From: Rikenellaceae bacterium
Lineage (GTDB): Bacteria; Bacteroidota; Bacteroidia; Bacteroidales; UBA932
Reading direction: 5' to 3'
Length of the DNA stretch: 50,082 bases
Assembly (NCBI GenBank): GCA_900769905.1
Contig: CAAGIL010000073.1
Location: forward strand, 1 to 50,082
Shown here piece by piece: positions 8,318 to 15,183 of the stretch. Made by a program: the position numbers and the translations under genes. The notes below the pieces were generated by a model. It did not search any database. It worked only from the letters and a program-made list of their open reading frames with translations, and had not been told where the DNA came from. Numbering within the stretch: position 1 is the stretch's first letter; each line of letters opens with the position of its first letter.

Positions 8318-10300
8318 TTATTGAAATCTTGAATCCAAGGAGTATTTCGCTATCAGTCCCGATATCTCAGGGTCCAGATTGCCCCGGTTCACATAAGAGC
8401 GGTCAAGGCTGCAGGACTTCAGATAGTGTTCCACCGCGGACTGTTCGTCCTCCAGGCGGGAGTATACCAGAGCCAGGAGATAATGCGTGCGCGCATCCTC
8501 AGGCAGGGTGAGCAGGACTTCCAGGGCAGAATGGTTCCTTTCCATAGCAATCATTGCCAGGGCAGAGTTCAGGTCCCCGTACGGCTGGAGCAGTTCCAGG
8601 GCAAGAGGATAGTCCCTGTCCCTGAGCGCATCCACTCCTCGCATATACACGGTATCCGGAACATTTGTATGAACCGTGTCCTTGAGCATACCGCTGCGGT
8701 GGTAGTAGAAGCGGAAATCGACCGTTCGCAACTGCGGGTACAGGTTTTTCCTGATGTACTTGTATGATTCCTGCTTGCGCAACGCTTCCTCCCTCCTGTC
8801 GGGGTCCCCGTATTGCAAGGCCAGGCGGAAATCCGTTTTGGCTGAAGCGCTCAGAAGTGTGTCGGAGGCCACAAGTTCTTCGAGCATTGCCCAGTTCTCT
8901 CCTCCGTGACGCGGAAGGAACTCTATCTTTCGGAATTGCGGCAGCCTGACGCTTCTTTCTTCCAAGTCCTCATCCAGTTCAATGAGAACCCCCTGGTCTG
9001 CCAGGATTGTATCCCGCAGCCTTGCCAGATAGTTGCCCATATATCTTGCGGCAGACTCGGAACGCTGTTGCGACAGGCGCAGGTTGGCTGAATACTTTCC
9101 CTCCGGAGACGCATTTGCCGCCACTACAATCGAATCGATTTCATAATCCTCATTCTCCATAATCTCTTTGAGAGCAGCCTTCACCCCGTCAAGTTCCACC
9201 CTGTTCTGTTCCAGTCTCTCATCTATCTCCGCACTGCCGCTTCTGAATTCTATCCTCCCGCTGCGCCTGAGATTGAGATTCCTGTATACGACCATACTGA
9301 GATACCTTTCCTTCTCATCCAGCAAGGTGCTTACGGAACTGATGTAGAAGCTCAGGGGTTCAGACTCCGGAATGTGATATATACGCCTTTCCGAATCCCT
9401 TATGTCTCCATCCAGACGAAGCACCACCTTTTTCAGCCGGGATGTGGCAGGAATGGTCTGGATGTAGTTGTAGACGAAGTCCCCGCCATCCCTTATAACA
9501 GTGTCCAGCCTGATGCCGTCAATCTCAATGGGATTCTTGACATATTGCCTCCACTTGCGGTCCGCCATCGAGCCTATTCTCCTGTTCCTCCTTATGAGGT
9601 ACTGCCGCCTGTAATGGTCCAAAGCCTCATCCGCAGTCAGGCCGAAGGCGCTTTCGAACTGGGCATCGGACACATAGGAAGTGTCATTTCTGAAGGCATA
9701 CACCTGAGGGAAGTTCCTTTTCAGGAAAATTTCCAGGCTCCGCACGTCAGTCAGCCTCAGCGAGTCCGTGACCATCCTTCCCATAAAGCGGCGATATTGC
9801 TCATATCCCCTAAGCTGGCCTTCCCTGAAGGCGCTTCCGGTAATGACCACATCATCCAGTTCCAGACTGTCACCCAGGAAAAACAGGCGGGGATGAAAGC
9901 GCAGCTGCCACCTTGAATCCTGCAGATCCGAGGGCACGGTGACCTGAAATTCAAGGTGCACCTTACCGTTCCTTTCCGCCACGTTTCTGAACCTTGCCGT
10001 AACTACAGCGGCGGTGAGCTGTTCCGTTGCGACCATCTCTCCCGTGATCTCATCCTGGATCGCACTCATTATATATACCTCCTTCCCCTCCAGATCCCGG
10101 ACCACGAGCGTATCCCTCTTTTCTCCACGCACAGGCGCAACCCCGGCATAAGTGTCCAGATTCTCTTCCGAGGGCAAGGCAAGCCCCATTCTCAAATCGG
10201 ACTTCCTTATTCTGGACAGCTTGGATGAAGTGGAACACGAAGCCGCCGCTGCTGACACGGCCAGAAACACCAAGGCTGGAATCAGCCTAGAGCATTTCAT
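8318..10300 (-). CDS. OmpA-like lipoprotein with C-terminal repeats, fimbrial cluster
   Basis: This is a 660-residue protein counted from the ATG at 10300. The upstream in-frame GTG at 10318 is disfavoured because the ATG gives a clean lipoprotein signal, AAASC with Cys22. After ~330 residues without a family I can name with certainty (DUF3868-like start is possible) comes an OmpA/MotB-type domain near residues 350-440: 'IEFRSGSAEID', then 'VVAANASPEGKY' and 'NLRLSQQRSESAARYM', the peptidoglycan-binding helix pattern. The last ~90 residues look like TPR-type helical repeats (YPLALELLQPYGDLNSALAM and following). Such OmpA-like proteins recur beside Bacteroidales fimbrillin genes, where they may tie the pilus to the cell wall. 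The start codon lies inside ssb (14-bp overlap). Confidence 0.75.
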   Translation of the reverse strand: MKCSRLIPALVFLAVSAAAASCSTSSKLSRIRKSDLRMGLALPSEENLDTYAGVAPVRGEKRDTLVVRDLEGKEVYIMSAIQDEITGEMVATEQLTAAVVTARFRNVAERNGKVHLEFQVTVPSDLQDSRWQLRFHPRLFFLGDSLELDDVVITGSAFREGQLRGYEQYRRFMGRMVTDSLRLTDVRSLEIFLKRNFPQVYAFRNDTSYVSDAQFESAFGLTADEALDHYRRQYLIRRNRRIGSMADRKWRQYVKNPIEIDGIRLDTVIRDGGDFVYNYIQTIPATSRLKKVVLRLDGDIRDSERRIYHIPESEPLSFYISSVSTLLDEKERYLSMVVYRNLNLRRSGRIEFRSGSAEIDERLEQNRVELDGVKAALKEIMENEDYEIDSIVVAANASPEGKYSANLRLSQQRSESAARYMGNYLARLRDTILADQGVLIELDEDLEERSVRLPQFRKIEFLPRHGGENWAMLEELVASDTLLSASAKTDFRLALQYGDPDRREEALRKQESYKYIRKNLYPQLRTVDFRFYYHRSGMLKDTVHTNVPDTVYMRGVDALRDRDYPLALELLQPYGDLNSALAMIAMERNHSALEVLLTLPEDARTHYLLALVYSRLEDEQSAVEHYLKSCSLDRSYVNRGNLDPEISGLIAKYSLDSRFQ

Positions 10301-10649
10301 ATTGCATAGGTTCCTCACTGTCGATAAAGACCAGTCTGCTGGCCACTATCTCGGATGACCATCTGTCCGTGCCATCCTGAGTAGTATATTTCTGATAACG
10401 GAGGCGGCCCTGCACATAGACCTTGGCACCCTTTTCAAGGCGACGGAGTTCCTTGACATTGCGGCCTTCCCTGGCCACCACATTGTGCCAGGATGTGTCA
10501 ATCACCGCATTGCCGCCCTTGTCCTTGTAGGCATAGTTTGTCGCGACGGAGAACCAGGCCACCTCGTTCTCTGTAAAGGTCTGAAGTTTCACGTTTCCCA
10601 CAGTCCCCCTGATTTCAATTCTGTTCAGTTGTTCCATAAAGCTTTTCAT
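10287..10649 (-). CDS. ssb: Short single-stranded DNA-binding protein
   Basis: This is a 120-residue OB-fold protein (116 if the ATG at 10637 is used; MEQLNRIEIRG fits the family start). It shows the SSB landmarks GTVGNVKLQT, WFSVATNYAYKD, TSWHNVVAREG, LEKGAKVYVQGRLRYQKY and a final strand ASRLVFID. It binds single-stranded DNA during replication, repair or recombination. It ends in EEPMQYEML and lacks both the Gly/Pro linker and the acidic DDDLPF-type tail through which classical SSB recruits partners, so it is probably the short second SSB known in Bacteroidales. Its 3' end overlaps the start of the OmpA-like fimbrial gene, making it the first gene of that transcription unit. Confidence 0.9.
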   Translation of the reverse strand: MKSFMEQLNRIEIRGTVGNVKLQTFTENEVAWFSVATNYAYKDKGGNAVIDTSWHNVVAREGRNVKELRRLEKGAKVYVQGRLRYQKYTTQDGTDRWSSEIVASRLVFIDSEEPMQYEML

Positions 10650-10871
10650 TAAAAATAATAAAGTACGAAACTGACGCGTTCAAGTTCCGGGGACAAATAA
10701 AAGGATGTTTTTCAGAACTGACGTGCAAATACTGAAATTCTTTTCTTAGTTGCACGTAAAATAAAATTTAGCTGCAAAGATTCGTCCATTTCTTAAGCAT
10801 CTTTCTTATATATCCTTGACTTTATAAGCAAATTCCCTTTCTTTTGCCTGTGAATGTTTATCCAGACCAGT
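10650..10871. promoter_or_regulatory. Divergent intergenic region with an 8-bp inverted repeat
   Basis: This 222-bp AT-rich gap separates ssb (minus) from the zinc-ribbon gene (plus) and should hold both promoters. The clearest structure is a perfect inverted repeat, ACGTGCAA at 10721-10728 and TTGCACGT at 10750-10757, with 21 bp between. A weak -7-like TATCCTTG at 10811-10818 faces the plus-strand gene but has no convincing -33 partner. No small ORF or RNA gene is evident. Confidence 0.4.
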
Positions 10872-11273
10872 ATGCTCGACATTAAAGAAACACGTTACTG
10901 CCTGTATTGCGGCACCCCTATCAGCGGCCGCAGGGACAAGAAGTTTTGCTGTTTGGCTTGCAAGAACGCCTTCAACAACAAGAAAGTCAAGGAGCAGAAA
11001 AACTTCCGCAAAGGCATAATAAGAAAGCTCTCCACGAACTATGACATTCTGGAGAGCCTTCTGTGCGACAAAACGACTTTTGCGTCTTTCGAACTCCTGG
11101 AAGACCTGGGCTTCGAAGATGGATATGTAACCGGAAGCAGACGCCTGAAAGGCGGGAGAGAAAGATTCAGCTGTTTCGACATCAGCTATCTCAAGTCCGA
11201 GGACAAGATTTTTGACATCAAGCGCAACGCTGTTCCGCAATATTTGACAATTACTATTAAAAAGTCTGAATAG
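10872..11273 (+). CDS. Zinc-ribbon protein of unknown function
   Basis: This is a 133-residue protein from the ATG at 10872; an in-frame ATG at 10854 would add six residues. The N-terminus has a treble-clef-like zinc site, YCLYCGTPISGRRDKKFC and then CLAC, i.e. CxxC, about 14 residues, CxxxC, followed by a basic helix. The middle (TNYDILESLLCDK, 'FELLEDLGFEDGYVTG') could be a small helical or winged-helix domain, and the end is short beta strands. The pattern resembles conserved Bacteroidales hypothetical proteins with a 'RRDKKFC' motif. It is possibly nucleic-acid binding, but I do not recognise a function. It is a lone plus-strand gene whose stop lies 3 bp from the convergent phosphoesterase gene. 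Confidence 0.65.
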   Translation: MLDIKETRYCLYCGTPISGRRDKKFCCLACKNAFNNKKVKEQKNFRKGIIRKLSTNYDILESLLCDKTTFASFELLEDLGFEDGYVTGSRRLKGGRERFSCFDISYLKSEDKIFDIKRNAVPQYLTITIKKSE

Positions 11274-11276
11274 GTC

Positions 11277-12089
11277 TTACCACAAGGTAATCATTCCCAC
11301 CTGTTCGCCCCAGCATCCGTCAGTGATGATCGGAACCTTCTTCCCGTCAAGGTCGGCAACATAGATAAAGTCGTCCACAAAGGTATGCGAATGGCCGCCT
11401 ATGACTATATCTATGTAGCGCGTGGACGGAATCACCTCCTGGTCCTTATCATAACCCAGATGCGAAAGAAGTATGATAAGGTCGCATTTCTCATTTTCGT
11501 GCAGGTATGAGGACCACTTGTTGATGGATTCCACATTGTCAAGCTGAGGAATTCGGGAAGAAATCGAGGCACTCACATTGGCGGAAAGATTGGACTCAAG
11601 TCCTATGATGCCTATCTTGAGCCCTCCCCTTTCAATGACCGTGCAAGGCTTGACTATTTCCGAAATCGGAAACTGGGAGAGGTCTATGTTGGCGGAGACC
11701 ACCTCAGTGTTTTCCAGCATCGCAAGTCTCTGATGCAGAGCCTCTATGTCATTGTCAAACTCGTGGTTGCCCAGAGTCACGCAGTCATAGCGCATATCGT
11801 TGATGATCTTAGGCTCCAGCTGACCCTTCAGTTCGGAAAAATAGGAAGTACCCTGGCTGAAATCACCAGCATCGAGGAGGAGCACCTTGTCCTCTCCATA
11901 GACAGTGCGTATGGAATCGATGAATGCCGCCCGTTCTATGACTCCGCACTTGCCGGCAAAATCTCCTCCGCGCAAAGGCTCGAAGTGGCTGTGGGTGTCG
12001 TTGGTATGAAGAATAATGAGGCGCGGGGATTTCTGGCAGGCGCTCAAAAGGCAGAGCGCAAGCATAAGGATTGTCATTCTGGTTTTCAT
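11277..12089 (-). CDS. 5'-nucleotidase/phosphoesterase, metallophosphatase half (lipoprotein)
   Basis: This is a 270-residue lipoprotein (LLSAC, Cys18) containing only the catalytic metallophosphatase domain of the UshA/5'-nucleotidase family. Metal-site motifs appear in order: HTNDTHSH, DAGDFSQGTSYF, GNHEFDND, LLSHLGYD and GGHSHT. A single-chain UshA enzyme would continue into the substrate-binding C-domain. Here the protein stops after that point and the C-domain is encoded by the gene just upstream, with a 4-bp ATGA overlap. The two lipoproteins probably meet at the membrane to hydrolyse nucleotides or related phosphoesters. The substrate is inferred from the family only. Confidence 0.85.
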   Translation of the reverse strand: MKTRMTILMLALCLLSACQKSPRLIILHTNDTHSHFEPLRGGDFAGKCGVIERAAFIDSIRTVYGEDKVLLLDAGDFSQGTSYFSELKGQLEPKIINDMRYDCVTLGNHEFDNDIEALHQRLAMLENTEVVSANIDLSQFPISEIVKPCTVIERGGLKIGIIGLESNLSANVSASISSRIPQLDNVESINKWSSYLHENEKCDLIILLSHLGYDKDQEVIPSTRYIDIVIGGHSHTFVDDFIYVADLDGKKVPIITDGCWGEQVGMITLW

Positions 12090-12934
12090 TCTTCCTTTCC
12101 TCCCTTGATTATAACCCTGTCATCTACAAAATACTCAATAGGCTTGCCCTGCTCGGCAAAACTCCTCGCATAAGGCAGCATGGAATCAATGACCAGGCAG
12201 TCGGTGATAATGAGTTCCTGTGCGTTCTTGCCCACGTTCAGCTTGTCACCGCCGTCGAGCAGGAAGTCTATGGTGCCCACGCCGTAAATTTTTTCCGGAT
12301 CCACAGGCTTGCCCCCGATAAGGAGAGTGTCGAGCTTGTGGTCGCTGACCACCACCTTGGCCCCGGACACTGGCTGGATGGATGCAGCCGCCATCTTTTC
12401 GAAGAGCGCAATCACATCAGAACCCTTCAAGGCCACATAGCAGAGGTGGTTCCTGAACGGAAGCATGGACACCATATCGTCCAGAATCACATCTCCCTGA
12501 GGCAGGTCAACGCGTATTCCTCCCGAGTTGATGATGGCAATATCCACCTTGCGTCGGGTCAGGCGGGCGACATCTTCCCTGAGATGATCCACTATCCAGT
12601 TGGTGATTTCGCAATTCGCTCCCTTGCGTATCATCTCGCGGCTGGAGTAACCTATGACCTCCTTGAGGGCGGCCATCTCCGGCTGCACGGCAATCATATC
12701 CAATGCGGTAGCATAGGTGCAGCTGCCCTTTGGAAAGGTTCTTCCATTCGGGGCAGTATAAACATCCCCCTCCACCACACCGAGTGCTTCAGGAACGTTA
12801 TCAGCATTCGGGGCCGTCACGCCCGTCCTGTGCGCATCCATATCGTAGCGTTCCCAGCTGAAGCGGTGAGCCGGATTGCAGGATGCCAGAAGAAGGGCGG
12901 AGGCAAATAGAGCAATTATTTCTGTTTTAACCAT
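12086..12934 (-). CDS. 5'-nucleotidase C-terminal domain protein (lipoprotein)
   Basis: This is a 282-residue lipoprotein (LLASC, Cys19) when started at the ATG at 12934, which overlaps the permease stop by 19 bp. A start at 12952 would add six residues before the signal. The mature part is the 5_nucleotid_C domain: INSGGIRVDLPQGDV, 'MLPFRNHLCYVALKGSDVIALFE', and 'YGVGTIDFLLDGGDK', the loops that bind the nucleoside in UshA. It has no metal site of its own and must work with the neighbouring metallophosphatase half. The halves are encoded in reverse order, C-domain first, and each has its own lipoprotein signal. This is therefore a stable split, not a recent frameshift. Confidence 0.85.
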   Translation of the reverse strand: MVKTEIIALFASALLLASCNPAHRFSWERYDMDAHRTGVTAPNADNVPEALGVVEGDVYTAPNGRTFPKGSCTYATALDMIAVQPEMAALKEVIGYSSREMIRKGANCEITNWIVDHLREDVARLTRRKVDIAIINSGGIRVDLPQGDVILDDMVSMLPFRNHLCYVALKGSDVIALFEKMAAASIQPVSGAKVVVSDHKLDTLLIGGKPVDPEKIYGVGTIDFLLDGGDKLNVGKNAQELIITDCLVIDSMLPYARSFAEQGKPIEYFVDDRVIIKGGKEE

Positions 12935-14256
12935 TTGAAAAGATCTTTCCAAGTCGATTTCTTGCCGAACATAAGGATTCCGACCTTATAAATCTTGGCG
13001 GAAACCCAGGCGCAGGCCGCAAAGGTGAGCGCGAGGAGCACGATGGAGAGCACGATTTCCCAGGCAGGTACCCCGAACGGCAGCCTTGCAAGCATCACGA
13101 TAGGTGAGGTGAAAGGAATGATCGAGCCCCAGAACACCAGTGCGCTGTCCGGTGCCTTGAAGGCGTAAAGGGCGATGAAGAAGCCCAGAAGTATAGGGAT
13201 GGTAAGCGGCATCTGAAGCTGGGATGAGTCACCCTCATTCTCGACGGCGGAGCCCACGGCAGCAAAGAGTGAAGCGTAGAGCATATATCCGAGCACGAAG
13301 AAGATGAAGAAGCATACCAGAATCTGGCCAATATGCATATTGGCGAGGGAAGAGAAGATTACGGACATCTCGGAAGGCTCGCTTACTGCAGCCAGTTGCT
13401 CAGCGCTTACCCCGCCCATTTCAGCAAGCTCCACAGGATCCATGGCGGAAGTCAGGGAAGGACCGGCAACGGCACCCGCCACGGAAACGATGGCCACCGT
13501 GAGCACTATCCAGAGCAGGAACTGGGTCAGAGCCACGAGGGCTATGCCTATGATTTTGCCGAACATCAGCTCGGTCGCCTTGACGGAACTGATCAGGACC
13601 TCGATTACCCTGCTGGACTTCTCCTCGATGACTGAGGACATCACCATGGAGCCGAACATCACTATGAACATATAGATGATAATGCCGAGCACCATGGATA
13701 CCATCATATATACTCCGGCTTCGGATACCTTTTCCTCTCCGTCATCTCCAAGGGTATAGGAGCGCAGCTTGACGTCAGCCTTGACTTCCTGCATTATCTG
13801 CTCCAGTCCCTCAATGCCGTAAGATGCTATCCTGTAATCCTGTACGGCGGAATTGAGGCGGTTGTTCATATTCTCGGTGAGGTCCATTCCCAAAGGCTTG
13901 AGGGAATACACATCAGCACTCAGGTTGCGGGTCTGCTCATCTATGGCGGAAACGCTCAGGACGGCATCATAGCCGAGAGCCGAGAGATTTGCCTTGACGG
14001 AATCCACGCCCATATATGTAAGGTCGTGGTAGCTGACCACATCACTGTCTGTAAGGTGGGAGAGGACTATACCTGAATTGTCCACTACGGCCACCTTTTT
14101 CCCGTCCTCCTTGGCCCCGAGCATAATCAGGCTCGGGATAATGCAGAGCGCCGCAAAGAGTATAGGCGAAAGGAAGGTGATAAGAAGGAAGCTCTTCTTC
14201 TTGACGCGGGTCATATACTCGCGTCCTATGATGATTCCAATTGTACGTGTGTTCAT
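12916..14256 (-). CDS. ABC-2 type transporter permease (NatB-like)
   Basis: This is a 446-residue membrane protein. One transmembrane helix lies at about 23-45 (SFLLITFLSPILFAALCII). A periplasmic domain of ~130 residues follows, then a membrane block of about five helices (VYMMVSMVLGIIIYMFIVMF onwards). The segment 'SSRVIEVLISSVKATELMFGKIIGI' is the conserved ABC-2 permease motif of the NatB/YhaP class. It pairs with the ATPase encoded 3 bp upstream to form an exporter. In other bacteria relatives extrude sodium or unknown compounds, and the substrate here is unknown. The 3' end overlaps the split nucleotidase gene, so all four genes appear to be one transcription unit. Confidence 0.85.
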   Translation of the reverse strand: MNTRTIGIIIGREYMTRVKKKSFLLITFLSPILFAALCIIPSLIMLGAKEDGKKVAVVDNSGIVLSHLTDSDVVSYHDLTYMGVDSVKANLSALGYDAVLSVSAIDEQTRNLSADVYSLKPLGMDLTENMNNRLNSAVQDYRIASYGIEGLEQIMQEVKADVKLRSYTLGDDGEEKVSEAGVYMMVSMVLGIIIYMFIVMFGSMVMSSVIEEKSSRVIEVLISSVKATELMFGKIIGIALVALTQFLLWIVLTVAIVSVAGAVAGPSLTSAMDPVELAEMGGVSAEQLAAVSEPSEMSVIFSSLANMHIGQILVCFFIFFVLGYMLYASLFAAVGSAVENEGDSSQLQMPLTIPILLGFFIALYAFKAPDSALVFWGSIIPFTSPIVMLARLPFGVPAWEIVLSIVLLALTFAACAWVSAKIYKVGILMFGKKSTWKDLFKWLKQK

Positions 14257-14259
14257 TTT

Positions 14260-15117
14260 CTATTCCTCCCCTTGAGTTACGAGTTTGATGAATATGTCGT
14301 TCATTCTCGGCATCAACTCCTTGTAGGAATTGATCTGAACGCCCTTTTCGATGTAGGTGGCGAGGGTTGACGCGCCGTCCGTCTCCCTTGGAAGCACCTC
14401 GGTATGGCGGCCCTCCGCATCGGTGTACACCAGTTCGACATTGTCGTTGCCGTACTTGCGCCTGATTTCATCCACGCCTCCGGTAATCACCAGGTGGGAT
14501 TTGTTGATCAGGGCGATGTTGTCGCACAACTCCTCAACCGATTCCATATTGTGGGTTGAAAGTATGATGGTGGCACCCTCGTCTCGGAGCCTGAGTATTT
14601 CCTTTCGTATGATTTCTGCATTCACCGGGTCGAAGCCGGAAAAAGGTTCGTCCAGTATCATCAGGGAAGGTCTGTGGACGACGGTGGTGATGAACTGGAG
14701 CTTCTGGGCCATACCCTTGGACAGCTCCTCAACCTTTTTGTCCCACCAGTTCTCGATACCGAAACGCACGAACCACTCCTTCAATGACTTGCGTGCGTCT
14801 GCCGTGCTCATTCCCTTGAGCCTTGCGAGGTACACCGCCTGTTCTCCGACTTTCATCTTGCGGTAAAGGCCCCTCTCCTCCGGCATATAGCCTATCTTTT
14901 CCACATCCGACTGGGTTATGGGAGCTCCCTTGAAGAGCACCTCTCCGGAATTCGGAATAGTAATTCTGTTGATGATGCGGATAAGCGTGGTCTTTCCTGC
15001 TCCGTTAGGCCCCAGCAGACCGAAAATCCTACCCTCGGGGATATCCAGATTAATATCCTCAATAGCAACCTTTTCACCGAAAGATTTGCTGACGTGTTTA
15101 CATTCGATTATTGACAT
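14260..15117 (-). CDS. ABC transporter ATP-binding protein (NatA-like)
   Basis: This is a 285-residue cytoplasmic ATPase starting at MSIIECKHVSKSFG; the longer reading from 15135 would add an unlikely MCIFAG. It has Walker A GPNGAGKT (about residue 37), a Q-loop region 'MPEERGLYRKM', signature ELSKGMAQKLQF, Walker B LMILDEPFSGFDP and the switch histidine in STHNMESVEE. The PEERGLYRKM Q-loop and the C-terminal ~70-residue extension are typical of NatA-type exporters. It energises the permease encoded immediately downstream. A -7 box TATATTTG ends 5 nt before its ATG, directly behind the terminator of the preceding GH51 gene, so the transcript may be nearly leaderless. Confidence 0.88.
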   Translation of the reverse strand: MSIIECKHVSKSFGEKVAIEDINLDIPEGRIFGLLGPNGAGKTTLIRIINRITIPNSGEVLFKGAPITQSDVEKIGYMPEERGLYRKMKVGEQAVYLARLKGMSTADARKSLKEWFVRFGIENWWDKKVEELSKGMAQKLQFITTVVHRPSLMILDEPFSGFDPVNAEIIRKEILRLRDEGATIILSTHNMESVEELCDNIALINKSHLVITGGVDEIRRKYGNDNVELVYTDAEGRHTEVLPRETDGASTLATYIEKGVQINSYKELMPRMNDIFIKLVTQGEE

Positions 15118-15133
15118 ACCCGCAAATATACAC

Positions 15134-15163
15134 AAAAAAATCGCCCCCGGGAGGCGATTTTTT
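15134..15163 (-). terminator. Terminator after the first GH51 gene
   Basis: On the minus strand AAAAAATCGCC (15163-15153) pairs with GGCGATTTTTTT (15145-15134) around a short TCCCGGG loop, and the stem runs into the T-tract. It begins 21 bp after the arabinofuranosidase stop. The symmetric A/T tracts could act in either direction, but only minus-strand transcription arrives here. Confidence 0.85.
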
Positions 15164-15183
15164 ATAAATGTGCAAATTTTATG

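Noticed and set aside
10300..10318. GTG start for the OmpA-like lipoprotein
   Set aside because: The ATG at 10300 gives a typical lipoprotein signal; the GTG adds six residues (MRNLCN) with no benefit.
10721..10757. Invertible phase-variation promoter before the fimbrial unit
   Set aside because: The repeat arms are only 21 bp apart, too close for a site-specific inversion segment, and no dedicated invertase lies beside it; XerC is a housekeeping type.
11277..12952. Frameshifted single 5'-nucleotidase
   Set aside because: The domains are in reverse order and each carries its own lipoprotein signal, so a broken single gene does not explain them.
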